DNA of 64,000 nt, from positions 56,952,984 through 57,016,983 of the forward strand of contig NC_088300.1 in NCBI RefSeq assembly GCF_032854445.1, in the 5' to 3' direction. The stretch's first letter is position 1. Each line of letters starts with the position of its first letter. This stretch comes from Liolophura sinensis (Eukaryota; Mollusca; Polyplacophora; Chitonida; Chitonidae). Made by a program: the position numbers and the translations under genes. This document shows positions 12,201 through 24,183 of the stretch, one piece after another. Below the pieces are notes generated by a model. That model was not told the DNA's origin. It searched no databases and saw only the letters and a program-made list of their open reading frames with translations.

Positions 12201-13918
12201 TGTTGCTTTTAAGCCATTGATTTATTTATTTATTTGACTGGTGTTTTACGCTGTACTCAAGAATATTTCACTTATACGACGACGGCCAGCATTGTGGTGG
12301 GAGGAAACCGGGCAGAGCCCGGGGGAAACCCACGACCATCTTCAGGTTGCTGGCATACCTTCCCACGTACGACTGGAGAGGAAGCCAGCATGAGCTGGAC
12401 TTGAACTCACAGCGATTGCATTGGTGAGAGACTCCTGGGTCGTTACGCTGCGCTAGCATGCTAACCAACTGAGCCACGGAGGTTCCTTTAAGCCATTGAA
12501 AGGAAATTTAAATATCCTCTGATGAAATATATATGTAAATGTAAAACAGATAACTTTGACAAATTCCATAATATATGTTCCAAAGCTGAGAATGAACAGC
12601 TTAAAACCTCTTGAAATTTCAGCGACATTTCAATGGCTGATATCATGATTTTCTACATTCTGTCACCTATAAAATAATTGTCACTGTTGTGACATAACTG
12701 CATAGGCCGACTTCAATAGTCAAGTTCCTACCTGTTGTAGTGTCATTCCTCAAAAAATAACTTCACATTACATCGTAGCTATTATTGCGTGGCATGGGAG
12801 GTAATTCAGAGGATGCCTATACAGGCTCTAAGCATCCTTTTTTTTCCGTATGTATGCATGTACAGGTATACAGTGCAGAAGATTTTTGTATAATGTAGAT
12901 CGTACCTTTGAAGTTCTCATTGTTATAATGGCATGTATTGTCATTCATACATATCAGCTAGGGAGATGATCTGTTGTCTGTTAAATGATTTATTTTCTGA
13001 ATAAAACTTGTATATATGACGGTTCTGTAAGATTATACTTTGTTTCTACTTAACCAGTATTTGTTGAAATTTTGCAGTTGTTTTTCCTTTCTGTTGTCAC
13101 CATCAGCAAACATTTCCTTTGCTTTCTGACAGGTGATTTTCCTAAGCATGACCACCAATGAGAGACTCAATATTCACAGATACTCACACTTCAATGCTGG
13201 AAAGCCCAACTCTCACGCTAGTCCATTCCAGTATGTTGTTTTACTGGTCATAATTGACTTATCAGTGGTTTAATAATTGATGTATCTTTGTGTTCATTTT
13301 GCTAAAACTTTCACTGTATGATCAGGATTTTTTTTTTTGGGATGTTATCATTGCATTTAAGTTCAATCCGTAATCTAACAGTACCAGAAATTAAATATGT
13401 GTTCAAGGAAATTTGATAACTGAGCAGAAAGAAAGTTTAACTAAAAGTGATCTTTTTTAATTTAAATGTAACATTTGTGGCCTACACCAGAGTTTGGAAA
13501 TAACTTTTTAGATAGATTTAAATTAAACTTGGATTTTTTTGTTTTGGTGTCCAGTCAGTAAACCTCAATGAAATAAGAAAAAACTTTTTATTTTTTACTT
13601 AGTCGTGGATATCTGAAAAACTTGGTGGACTTTTTCGGCTGGCGCTGTTGTGGGTTATGTCGTCCTAACAAAGTGGACTGGACCAAGGAATTTGAACTGA
13701 ATGATTCCACCCTGTCTAATGTCATCAGCAGCTTGGATGAGTTCAAGAGGTCACAGACCTATCAGCATTCCAAGACAGGGTACAGCAGTCACCATGGAGA
13801 CGGCGGCCATGGTCATAGCCACACCCACCAACATAGTTCTAACTGTAAACATAATCAGCACAGCCACCAGGCAGGCAGTGGGCCTCAGCAGGGTCGCGAG
13901 AACTTTCAGTTTGTCTGA
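291..13918 (+). CDS. ZDHHC17: Palmitoyltransferase ZDHHC17/HIP14-like (ankyrin repeats + DHHC), complete
   Basis: Exons: 291-344, 1031-1275, 2186-2263, 2992-3062, 3960-4098, 4534-4699, 5219-5344, 5973-6112, 8153-8253, 8666-8790, 9123-9279, 11239-11322, 11610-11767, 13133-13230, 13603-13918. All introns are GT-AG and every phase matches, giving 2058 nt and 685 aa (human HIP14 is about 632). The product S-acylates cysteines of neuronal and vesicle proteins at the Golgi. The N-terminal half (residues about 50-290) holds ankyrin repeats with signatures such as [36 protein letters not shown] and LMWAAYR. Hydrophobic segments follow. The cysteine-rich domain is at about 432-466, with catalytic DHHC at about 457-460 inside [16 protein letters not shown]13 has DQHC, so this is the 17-type. 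GCFTYWD, TTNER and CCGLCRP further match HIP14. The C-terminus is an unusual His-rich tail ending FQFV. Intron 11 carries splice-site arrays at both ends. The first coding exon ([10 protein letters not shown]...) is chosen because its donor is phase 0, as exon 2 requires. Confidence 0.94.
1300..1516 (+). mobile_element. tRNA-headed SINE (family A), diverged
   Basis: Starts GGGGCCTCAATGGCCGAGG (degraded tRNA-like A-box region), has a B-box-like GAGTTTAAGTCC, the family tail 'GTGAAATATTCTTGAGTACGG', and ends in an AAATAAATA run. Lies in ZDHHC17 intron 2, just after exon 2. Confidence 0.8.
1738..2042 (-). mobile_element. tRNA-headed SINE (family B)
   Basis: On the minus strand it begins with a tRNA-like head (GGTGGCTTAATGGTTAGAGC, then GGGATCAAACC as B box) and ends in the tail motif read on the plus strand as TTTAACGTCGTACT, flanked by GAATGAATGAATG repeats. 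Related copies lie at 7505-7770, 31128-31322 and 59950-60265. Confidence 0.65.
2450..2709 (+). mobile_element. tRNA-headed SINE (family A), full length
   Basis: Begins GGGGCCTCCTTGGCTCAGTT, has the body ending GTGAAATATTCTTGAGTAC and a CAAATAAATCAAATAAG tail. Inside ZDHHC17 intron 3. Confidence 0.85.
3167..3754. mobile_element. MITE-like element with 27-bp perfect terminal inverted repeats
   Basis: The left end starts GGTGGGCATAAAAAAATGGG and continues CCGTTCT (3167-3193). The right end (3728-3754) is its exact reverse complement. The 588-bp interior has no open frame of note and a GC-rich core near 3350-3420. It sits in ZDHHC17 intron 4. No convincing target duplication was seen. Size, lack of coding capacity and perfect inverted ends fit a non-autonomous DNA transposon; the superfamily was not identified. 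Confidence 0.75.
6471..6745 (+). repeat. Minisatellite, about 29-30 bp unit, interrupted by a SINE fragment
   Basis: About seven degenerate copies of a unit like GTATAGAAGAGTATAAAGCT followed by GCTCTTAG, in ZDHHC17 intron 8. The array is split at 6506-6548 by a family A SINE 3' tail, so the array predates that insertion. Confidence 0.7.
6506..6548 (-). mobile_element. SINE family A, 3'-end fragment
   Basis: Contains TTTATTTATTTGATTGGTGT and TTTACGCCATACTC, the reversed tail of family A. Lies inside the minisatellite at 6471-6745. Confidence 0.7.
7105..7345 (-). mobile_element. tRNA-headed SINE (family A), near full length
   Basis: Reversed family A copy: T-rich tail complement, then GATTGGTGTTTTATGCCGTA, ending in the complement of the tRNA-like head (GAGCCACGGAGGCCCC). 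In ZDHHC17 intron 8. Confidence 0.85.
7505..7770 (+). mobile_element. SINE family B copy
   Basis: The head contains TCAGGATCAAGCTTGGG (B-box-like). The body shares TGGTACTTGTTGCTGCCTCG and the CCTAATGACTCCTGGTCGTC tail region with the copies at 1738-2042 and 31128-31322. In ZDHHC17 intron 8. Confidence 0.6.
9400..9830 (+). repeat. Degenerate tandem array derived from the 3' end of exon 11 plus its splice donor
   Basis: Exon 11 ends CATCACTGCCCCTGGGTGGG then CAACTGTGTAG|GTGAGTAACTTTACCC. The intron just downstream repeats this: CATCACTGGCCTGGGTGGGC + AACTCTATGGGTG (near 9455), the same motif twice near 9520-9570 with AACTCTGTGAGTGGGTAACT, then weaker copies to 9830, for example CCTGGATGGGTAAATATGTG and GGTACCTTTACTCTGAACAT. 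Isolated echoes occur near 9340-9450 and 9890-9970. The copied segment encodes the HHCPWVGNC active-site motif. The copies are diverged, and reading through the true donor gives an immediate stop (GTGAGTAA). Confidence 0.75.
10270..11238 (+). repeat. Tandem array of 18 extra splice acceptors plus exon 12 heads
   Basis: Units of 53-57 bp, each made of a T-rich tract, CTTGTGTTTCAG, then GTGCAAACAACCACAAGTA and CATAGGATATCTG, i.e. the 3' splice site and first about 41 nt of exon 12. Copies start at 10270, 10323, 10376, 10431, 10487, 10540, 10595, 10648, 10702, 10755, 10809, 10863, 10916, 10971, 11024, 11078, 11131 and 11185; the genuine exon is the 19th, at 11239. Sub-types alternate (CCCCAAGTATGTC, CCACAAGTACTTC, CCACAAGTATATC), giving a partly dimeric order. 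Copy 11 has lost its AG (TTTCTGG). Each unit encodes [14 protein letters not shown]. Confidence 0.97.
12221..12486 (-). mobile_element. tRNA-headed SINE (family A), full length with target-site duplication
   Basis: Complete reversed copy in ZDHHC17 intron 13. TTTAAGCCATTGA stands on both sides (12208-12220 and 12487-12499), a 13-bp target-site duplication that proves retroposition and fixes the boundaries. Confidence 0.93.
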
Positions 13919-14930
13919 CTTGTTGGCGGTTGTGTGTGTTTGTTAAAGATGTATGGCAAGTCTGGTGAAGAATCCTATGAAAAGTAAAGTTGAAACACAT
14001 CCACCTAAATTGAGCTGTGCCTTTGGGTATGGAGACATTGTGATATACATGTTTATTGATATAGGAAGACATTTGTTCATAAGTGTGTATGATGATCCAT
14101 TATTTGGCTTATGTGAAGCGCTTTTTTAAATGAATTTATATTTTCCTGCACCATTTCTCGTTAGTGATTTTTTAAGGGCAATCAGCCCCTATTCTGATAT
14201 GATTTTCACGATAATGTTTGTTAATGAAATTTCTCTTAACTTATTTTGCCTCCGCTCAATAGGCCAATGTGATTTATGGGAAAAGTTTTAAAAATGTATT
14301 TAATAACTTGTGTGAAAGTGAGTCCTGAACTGTTTTCCATACATTGTGCTAGTTCAGATGGTCAAAATTGTAAAGCGAGTCCATCTTGTTTACTTCCTCC
14401 GGGCAGATGGCAGTCCTGAGTCTTACATATCAGGTAGTGAAAGTGTTATTCCTGAGTTGGTGAGTCTGTAGTTCATTCACTGATCATACATGAAAAAAAA
14501 ATGGTATCATCATGTGACCTGTTTTATCAAGTGAAATCCAGATGATAATGACATACATTTTTGGCTGATATGAAGATATATTTTCAACATTTGTACATAC
14601 GTTATAGAATCCACTAGTTAATTTATTACTGCCGTCTGCAGGCCAAGCTGATTTGTTGTATCCACAACCTTAGATGACTAGGCCATATAACTGAGGATGC
14701 CATGACATGGTTATTGGGTTATTTATATCTACTTTATATTTCATACTGTAAGACTGAAATGATTTTCTTATCATGAGACTGTTTGATCTTCAGAGCCTGT
14801 AGCCTCAGTATAATTGTCAATCGGTAATTTTGAGGATGAACATATTTATAATTTATAACAGAGAGCTTCAGTTCAAAATAAGCATTCAGTGTTGTAACAT
14901 TAATCATTCAGAATAAATCAAATTAGATGG
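13919..14930 (+). other. 3' UTR of the ZDHHC17-type gene with poly(A) signal
   Basis: Non-coding sequence after the TGA at 13916-13918. The first canonical AATAAA downstream is at 14912-14917, a plausible cleavage signal; another lies near 16281. The actual 3' end needs transcript data. Confidence 0.5.
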
Positions 14931-15127
14931 AAAGCAGGAGTAGGTTTTCTCGTAGGTTTTCCCAAATCTCCTTTATCCTCACAATAGGAACTAGCTCATA
15001 ATTGTGTACATGTTACAGTAGAGTAGAACTTGGGGGAGCCGTATCAGACTATCATGTAAATCCCTATCATTCTTTATTTTGCGCTCTTGAAGATTGGAAA
15101 ATCCAAGTGGTGGTAAATAAGTTATCT

Positions 15128-15187
<60 letters not shown>
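15128..15187. repeat. (GT)n(AT)n microsatellite
   Basis: A GT run followed directly by about 24 AT dinucleotides, in the spacer after the ZDHHC17-type gene. Confidence 0.95.
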
Positions 15188-15193
<6 letters not shown>

Positions 15194-16410
15194 CATATAG
15201 TCAAGCTGTTCTTATGCTAGCTGTAAGTACCACATGTACGGCATGTATGATGAGGTAACAACTGGCAGGGTTTGTTCCCTTTTGTATGGTGTAGCTTTTG
15301 TACAGGGATTTTGTACTTGTTGATGTGAATCAGTGGAATATATAACTGTTGTACAGTCTGTATATTGTACCTGAGATGACGGTTTGAGTTTTAATGCAAC
15401 ATCATTGGACAGATCAGTATTATTTGAATATACATTTACTTCAAAAGTCATTGGTCTTCCTCAGTAAAATGTAAGTATGTGTATAAGGCTTTACCCTGTA
15501 AGACATATCTTTGACCTGGAACTAATATTAAATTGTTAGTTTCAGCTTTGACCAAAAAAAGCAGTGCTTGAAACACTGGATGTCTAAGCTTTCAATATCT
15601 GTCATTAATCTGTATGACCAGTCATCGTTGTCTTCATTCAGTGTATCTGTCCATCTGTCATGTGTATATGTAGCCACAGATTGTAAAAATTGGTACACAC
15701 TTAGGGTATCAAAACAACAGGGGCCCATCAGTTACAAATTCATAGGCTTTGTTGTTGTTGTTTCCCAGCTGTGAAAACGGCTTGCCCGTCAAATATGGGT
15801 GCTAGGAAGCTTGTCCAGGTTGTTTGCTTTAGTTTCCATTTATGAATACTTAGGTGATACCCCCACACTACACCAGACTGAGATTGGAGACTTGGAGTGA
15901 TCAACATTCTGCAGAATTGATACTCATCCATGTATGCCGTTATCTGATCATTGCGTATCAGTGTGACAAGGTTACATTACACTAAACCAGATCACGTCTA
16001 CAGGCATGCTTTGTTTACCATTTGATTCAGTTTAGATCTGGAAGCTGATGTTAACACGAGACCTGGAAAAAAATTGTGCGACTGCAGCTACAGTTGCATC
16101 ATTGCAAATGGGAACCCAGCAAACACCCGAAAATAGGACTGTTGACAGGAAAAGGGGAAACTCGCAGACAGGCTACACAAAATGGTTCAAATCGCTGTAC
16201 ATTGTCGTCTGCTTTGATGCAGCAATGTTTGTTACTACCTAGGTATGTTATGACCACACATACACCTATAATTGTGATGTAATAAAGGAAAGAACGAAAG
16301 AGTTTATAGCTTTGGACCTATTTGTTTACGAATGGCAAGGAGCTTTTTGGGTTCCCCATTGATATCAAATGTTTCTACTCAGCTGATTATGATGATGTCA
16401 CATTCATGTA

Positions 16411-16535
16411 TTTATTTATTTGATTGGATTTTTGCATCTTGCTCAAGATTATTTCACTTTTATGACAGCAACCAGCATTATGGTGGAAGGAAACCGGCGA
16501 CCATCTGCAGATTGCTGACTGACCTTCCCACATTT
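16411..16535 (-). mobile_element. SINE family A, diverged 3' part
   Basis: TTTATTTATTTGATTGGATT, then ATTATTTCACTTTTATGACA and ACCGGCGACCATCTGCAGAT, truncated before the tRNA head. Confidence 0.7.
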
Positions 16536-19500
16536 GAGTGTCACATGAAAGATAGCAAAATTTAACTATCGGTACTGATTCATTGTAGCATTGTAAACGT
16601 TCATTCAGTTTTTGAATATGCAACCTCCCCAAAACAGATTCTGATTGCATATCTCCTGAGAGGAGAACATTGCTCTTTCCAGATATCTCTTATGAAACAA
16701 GACATCAAAATATAGCCTACTGTAGGCATTTTGAGGCTTCAGTAAATAGTCTTGAGCAGATGAGAAGTCGATTAAAAACCTTTGATGTCTAAAATAACCC
16801 TATTAAATACATTTGTGTTTTACATTGAGCCAGGACTATAAAATTTTATAGGGCACTCTTGTCATACTGTATAGGGCTACGTGTATGTCCGGATATACTT
16901 AGTGGAAACCTAAACTGCTGCTACTGGGTGGTTAATATATCTAGCTCATGTGCACATGAAAATATATATGTAAACTGTGTTGTTTGGCACAGTACATGAT
17001 GAAAGAAAACTTTGGTGAAGTAGCGTTATGCAAGAGTGCTAAATGTTCAGGCTGTTAATTGTATACTCCAGCACCAACCCTCACAATCCTGTCATTCAAT
17101 CCGTTCTATGGTGAGAAATGGTAATATATCAATGAACAGAGCTGTTAACACAGCTGTCCAGCTAACTGATAGGCTTTTGTGTGGCTTTGTGCGCAGTTTG
17201 AGTACAGTCTACCTCAACACAATGTTCCTGAGGGTCATCTAAAGTCACGAGCAACAGAGACTTTTTCAAAGTGCGTGGAGGGGGACCTGGTAGGGCTTTG
17301 GATGCAACCGACTTTCAAATTAGGTAAGGGTCCAGATAGCTGCTCGAAAAGAAAGCAGTGGTGGGGCCGGAAAGGGGGAGCATAGACACCGCAAAGCAAA
17401 TGATTGATATGACAGCCATTTCAATCCGGTTTCTGTTGTGGATTGTTGATCTAGAATTGAAACTGTTGTCAGAAGCTGTTTTTAAATTTTTCGGTCTTAA
17501 ATTTGGAACCAGGGTAATAAATTTGTAGGAATTCCCAGGAATTCTGACTGCTACCTCTCTCCAGAAAAGTGGGAGAGCAGAGAGCTTTTTTTTCTTTTCT
17601 TTTACTTTTAATCCTGGGTAACTGAATATTTCAATGCAACCACAACATCAACTGCTTTAGTATTCATCTGTTAACTTATTGGGAAGAATGGAAATAGGTA
17701 TGTTGTGCAGTGATGTCTCATTTAAACACATGTACATACCTGGTACCATACATCCAGAGTATATATTGTCCCAACATCTGCAAGCCTGTGTGTATGTAGG
17801 TCTAAATAAAAATGTTTGTAGATCACATTGAAAAGCTGATTTATTGTCACATAAGGCCATACTTATGCTAAATCACAAACATAAGTGCAGGGAGTGTTTT
17901 GTCTGAAGCACACAAATGTTAATGCAGGGGGTGTCTCCTATTTATGTATCTACCATAACTAAATCCATGGCAAGAGAAAAAGTGTGGGTGCATGCCTTTG
18001 TAGCATCATGTCAATACTGTGCCTATGGGACATAACATGTATTTGGGATAAGGTCAGTTTTGAGATTATCTTGTTGTATGTGTTACAATAACACACCTGG
18101 ACTCCTTGTGAATTTGTGGAGGGAGCTACATGTGGATGAAGGATTCTGATGAAGATCTAAAATTTGTCAGACTCGCCACTTCTGATGACCACTTTTTCTA
18201 AATTAAACCATTAACTGTCTGTGCACATAACTGAAATTTTTATTCTGACTAGGCCTATGTACTTGGAACTTCGTAAGAATTCTACTTGTCTGGCCCAACA
18301 CATGGATCGGAAAGTCACATGGATAGATATACATGATTTAAAGAATACTCTCAGTTGTTATCTTTTACAGTGGTGAAAATGAGAAGAAAGTTGTATATGA
18401 GATCAGAGCTGTATTGTAAAAATGATATTTTTTTTCACCAGCTTTTATTGTCCTAGTGCATAGTTTACTGTTTAAAATAAAAAAAAAACAATCCCACAGA
18501 TTAATAATGATTTAAGCTTTTTTGGAGTAATCATTTAATATTTTACCAGTATCTTTAAATCTAAGAAATTCACCAGTAACTTGTCAAAGGTCAGTACCCT
18601 CAGGGGCGTGTGTGTGTGATTCCCAGCAAAAAAGGCGAGGGTCCAGAAGCCGCCAAGGCCCCGGAAGCTCTGAAGGAGCTATATCGCCTTAGAGATGACT
18701 TGCCGTATCATAGATATGCCAATTGAGGTGTTGTCGACCATTTAAGCCTGCCTGAAAAAATTGAAATAGACGTTTAACTCAGTTGTTGACGTTTTTGCCT
18801 GGAGCTCCATGGGTCAGCAAGAACATAATTTATCCTGAATTCAACATTAAATTTATGCATGTTGGAGAAAGGTTGGTGTAGATTGACTGATACAAGCATT
18901 TAACTTGTATGGAGGAGATTCGGTGGAAAGAAACATCCATGTTTTTGCTGGGCCTTGGGGGTAAACTTGCCGGCCTGTTCGTGCTGACTTGCTTTAGACT
19001 GAAATCAATGTCATTCACATTTATACATACACTTTTTGATCAGGCCTTTGGCTTAGAAAAAAGGCGTGCGTCTGATTTAGGGGAATTGTCAGTAACACGC
19101 CAAAGTCGGTGGTTACAACGGCTACTTATCTTTCCTTCACTGATAAATCTTGCAACCTATCCTATGTGAAATGATCTTGGAATGACGATAAACCGTAATG
19201 GAATAAATAACACCGATGAGTGCATATACTGTACAAATATGTTATTAATTCTGCTTTTTGGGCTGAATAGAACTGCAACGTCATCGCATTGAAACAGTCA
19301 TTAAATCAGAAAAACAGATTTTGTTTGGAGACAAATGAGTCCACTTTTTGTCAAATTACACTGAAGATGATTTGCCCTTCCATGGGAGAATTGTATATAT
19401 TAATATATGCTACTTCTATATGTGTACTGAAAGTTAAAACAAGCAAACCTACATAAACCTTTATAATTTTGGCACATTATTAGGTTGGAAAACCTGTTAA

Positions 19501-20042
19501 ATATAACTTCGTGACACTACATCATGTGATCTGGAAAAGCAAAATCTTTGAGATATAATCAAAATTCACAACCTTATGACAATTGCTGCCATGCATGGTT
19601 GCATGGTTGCATGGATGCAGAAAATACAGAACCGACGTTGCAGAAAAATTGTTATTAAAAAAAGGCCATTATTTCAGTACATGTGGCATGAACATTTGTA
19701 CTTAAAAAACCGCCTACGCTAAGTAACTCTCATAAAAAGAAAGGAAAACAATAAAATGAACTATGTGTCAAACTCCATGAGAAATGTCCAGGCGGTTGGA
19801 TTTATTTTAAAGTTGAACTCGATGAAGTTTGTCAGGTGTTTTCATTTCAATCGACTGACAAGTCCCATCTAAGGGAGAAATCTCATAAATTTTACGTTTT
19901 ATGAAAACTCATAAACATATATAAATATGTAGGCCTAAGGACGAAAAAAAACATGTAGGCCCTATATTAATAGTAATGTGTACTGGGAAAATTGCAGTTT
20001 ACCATGTTTACAGAGAAAATATATTTGCAATAGTGTTGAGTT

Positions 20043-20115
20043 ATAGTAAAACAATCTACATTCTCTTGAACCTTTTTTTTCAAAATGTAAAAGGCTTTAA
20101 AAGTGGAGTAACTCC
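20043..20115. repeat. 73-bp dispersed repeat, copy 1
   Basis: ATAGTAAAACAATCTACATT through GTGGAGTAACTCC. An almost identical copy, with one visible mismatch and in the same orientation, is at 22710-22782. Not a recognised family. Confidence 0.9.
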
Positions 20116-20180
20116 CTGTTTGTGTTACAAGTATATATAATTTCCAGAACCTGAAAAGTGGGAGGCCAAAATATATGTTG

Positions 20181-20211
20181 CCCCCCCCCCCCTTTTGAAA
20201 GGGGGGGGGGG
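20181..20211. repeat. C12-TTTTGAAA-G11 inverted repeat
   Basis: Twelve C, TTTTGAAA, eleven G: a near-perfect palindrome able to form a very stable hairpin. It lies about 70 bp beyond the 73-bp repeat at 20043-20115. Confidence 0.95.
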
Positions 20212-22167
20212 CATGGCCCAACTCATTGCTTGTGAGGCCGTGGTGAAAACAAGTTGTTGATGCCACTTGTCTTTCAATAATTTGGACCCGCTTTTGCAAA
20301 ACTACAGAAATCAGTTGTTCGTCTTTTACAAAGGAAGTTGAAAGAAATATGACTTAAGATGTCTTGTGAAAGTGACCACAGCTTGTAATCTTCGACAATG
20401 ACACATTTCTCACTGTAAAACAAACACTGTTGTCCTGGGCCAGTTTCACGAAACTTCAAAATCAATTTTTTGTAATTCTGAATGATTTCATCATAACATG
20501 ATGCTATAACCTAAACACGTCTTTAACAAAAAAATTACAAGAAACACGACTTACAAAGTTTTGTGAAAGTGGTCCATAGTACACATGTCTGTATGTCACA
20601 TGTGGAAAAGTTAGTAACTTGCCAGTCAGTGGTTTACACCATGCACTCCAGTTTCCTCTCGCCAAAATGCTCACTGCCACCATATAAGTGAAAAAGTGCT
20701 GCAAAAATTAAGCAACAATCAAATAAAACACTTAATAAATAAATACACTTTAAAATATAACACGAAGTTTCCCGTACAGAGTTGAAGACGGCTTCATGTC
20801 TATAAGGAAATAAAACAACATGAACACTTCAGATCAGAGAAAATAAAAGCTTGCATGATTTATTATGATTATTTTAAGCATATATTGCTTATTACATGTA
20901 CTTATCTTGCCTGTAAAGTTCTGATTACATTATGACCTGTATATAGTGTAAACTGTCAAGATCGTATATGATATGAGGTTAATATACATCAGTCTGATTT
21001 TTACAACCATATTGGACAAACCTACATTCAAACAATTGTCTTCCTGATCAATGGCTAAGGGCATTTTCAATATAGGCCTACTCAATCAGGCTTCAAATCT
21101 ATTTAGCACAAGGTCACCTCAGGTGCCTTGCATTTTTTATCATTCTGTGTTTACATGTCCTAGTATTTTCATTGCAAGACTCACTAAAATTTACGGATGT
21201 CTGCAAATGAAATAAAACAGTTAACATTTGAACGATGTAAAATACCTGTAAATGGCGGATATAACAAGTGAGAAAATCAAACCAACAGAATATTACCAAA
21301 GTAAGGATAAAAAAGCATATACATGTTCCCATTTCCCAAAATAAATAACACCTCACCAATAAACACCCAAGAAAGTTAGATCAGATGTCTTTTGAAGGCA
21401 CTTCAACAACTTGAATAAAAAGTGTGATTAAATACTTGATTTGCAAACAATCATTTCTCATACTAGCACCTAGCATACAAGCAAGTTATACAATTTTTCA
21501 TACAGCTAAATCATTTTGAAAAATATTTATTAAACTTCTGAAGAAAGTTATTACAAGGCACATTAAAAAATGGAGGGAAGCTTTGGAATATAAACATACA
21601 TTCTGTCAATTACTTCTAAATCCCAATACTCCTGAAAGCTGTACATCTTTAGAATATAAAACCTCTTACAACACACTTTCAGTTTTATCTTTCTATACTC
21701 TGTATGTAGCACCACAGATGCAATTTTCATGTAGGCTTAAGGCACATGAGGATGTACATGTACATTTAAACATAAGCCCAGTTGCATGCACATAGATATG
21801 AAATTGTATGATCACATACTATGACATACAAGTATCTATGACCAATCCAAGAGGATTCCTTACACAGGTTTTACATTTGAAAAGATACGTGTTCATATAT
21901 CACCTGGCCATAATTTATAACATGGCACTGCTCTACTCGAGAAGGAACTAGAAGAGCTACATGTGCTTAGCCTAGAAAAAGAGTTGCCAAAACTCTACAA
22001 CTCTATAGACAATATTTTTAACAACAGTGACTCCCAGGAAAAATATGTCTCAATTAATATATTTACTTAAATACATTTTTCTTATATCACAGATAAATTT
22101 TCTGTGAAGACCTCAAGAAGACTAAACTGACTTTCATATTATATAGATTTACGAAAGCCGAGCAGCA

Positions 22168-22311
<144 letters not shown>

Positions 22312-22709
22312 TTAAAACCTGTGGGAAGGGTTAAACCAAACAGTGATAAAGCATCTAGAGACTGAACAGCTGCTCCAGTTCCAAGAAAAAATAGACTGTT
22401 TTTAAATTTATATCAGGGATGCTTTATGGAAAAACCATCCACTGGGTTTAACTGCAGAGTGGTAAAAAAACTCTAACATGCATGTACATTGTATGCGGTG
22501 GCTTCTAGATGTACTTGATGCTGTTAAATCAGAGTCGCTATGGATAGGTCGTCCAGTGAGGTAATATTGCTGGATCAACCTCAAATGCCTTGATACTGTA
22601 TCATCTGTGACTGAACATCACTGCTCGGTGACACTGTGTTTATATTACCTGGCATAACACCGGGTATGAACTTGAAATGTGAATCATTATCGTGCAGATT
22701 GCTTATGTC

Positions 22710-22782
22710 ATAGTAAAACAATCTACATTCTCTTGAACTTTTTTTTTCAAAATGTAAAAGGCTTTAAAAGTGGAGTAACTCC
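22710..22782. repeat. 73-bp dispersed repeat, copy 2
   Basis: Near-identical to 20043-20115. Located about 430 bp upstream, on the gene strand, of LITAF exon B. Confidence 0.9.
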
Positions 22783-24183
22783 TTAAACAAATGCGACAAG
22801 TACAGGTGAATATACAGTAACAGAAAACAGAAAATTTGTAAATTGAGGAAGATATTGAGACTGTGACAGGTAACAGCTCTACACCTGATGAAAATAAAGT
22901 GAAGGAAATGGGTAAAATCAGCAACATGAAGAAGTAACACTACAGGGCTATGGCATTACATATATCTCTCTCAATCATCTGATGTCTTGGTTTAACATCA
23001 GATCAAATCAAGTCAATCAACTGGGGCCAATTCCACAAATTCATTTCTCACTCACATCAAAATACTAAAACTTTGATCATCACAATGACTAGTTTTTCGT
23101 ACTGGAAGTTGCAATTTCGTTACACTTATCTTCAAATAACACTTAAAAGGTTTATATTTAATTTATAGGGTCAAAAAATAAGTGTATTTCCAATTTTAAC
23201 TTAAGTCAGTCGTGGTTTCGTGGAACTGGTCCCTGGCCTTTGGTGAAAGAGGACATGAGGCATATATTAAACAGCACCTATACATAAATGTATTTAACAA
23301 AGAAAACATCATTTTCTGAGAGCAGACACTAGAGAATTCAGAAGGGCACAGGCACAGCAAACACCTTAACCCGTAGCCCTCATGCTGGAATTTGACACAT
23401 ACATGTAGGTCATAGGATCAACTTGTCCATAAGTACATGCAACAAAGATGACTTCCCTGGCATCTACTTTAAACTTGGCGTCAAGCTTTTTTGTCTATTT
23501 TCAGCAAACAATGTTACTGACATAACCTCCCGGTCACATTCCAGAATAATCATGACAGGGACGTGAAACAGTACACTAACTGTGAAGAACAGCCCTGTGG
23601 GGTTGAAAGATCAAAACTGGAAATTAGAAACTGAAGTAAAAATTATAAGGGAGAAAAAAATGACCACACACATACCACCATCCCCAACATGAACAACAAA
23701 GTCATCTTCCCAGAAGACTCAGAGGTGCAAAATGCAACAAACAATGCCTAATTCCGACCACCATCAAAACCTGAACATAAACTGCATTAAGCTCTTTTGT
23801 TAAATACATTTAAAGACTTTAATCCTTTTACCACTTCAAATGTTTATTTGTCCTCATCCATATTCAGACAAACATTCCAAAAGTGTAATTTCAACAACCA
23901 GTTACCATTTTAATTCTGAACTTTACAAAACTAGTGAGCAAACAAAATAATGCATTTCCTTTTCTTTTCAAAATATATATATATATTTTTTTTTTCGGAG
24001 GAAGGCAAGGGGAGGAGGTAGAGTCAAAGGTTTAGAACCCTACTATGACACAATGCCTGACAATGTTGAATAATTGACCGTGTAAACTTTGTCCAAGGGG
24101 ACTACAAACAAAAGGTCATGTGCATAAATAAACATTCCAAATCTCGCAGAAACACCACTGACTTCTGAGCGACCACTGTTAGA

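Larger units (their letters stand above)
14931..22160. other. Gene-poor spacer between ZDHHC17-type and LITAF-like genes
   Basis: No open frame here has coding character, splice-site pairs or recognisable domains. Contents: a GT/AT microsatellite (15128-15187), a SINE fragment (16411-16535), a short GC-richer patch near 18600-18720, a 73-bp repeat (20043-20115), a C/G hairpin (20181-20211), and AT-rich sequence that probably includes the LITAF 3' UTR below 22168. Confidence 0.6.

Noticed and set aside
19967-20299. 110-codon reverse frame sharing a peptide with 22703-22927
   Set aside because: The shared peptide comes from the 73-bp dispersed repeat, and the frame also crosses the C/G hairpin.
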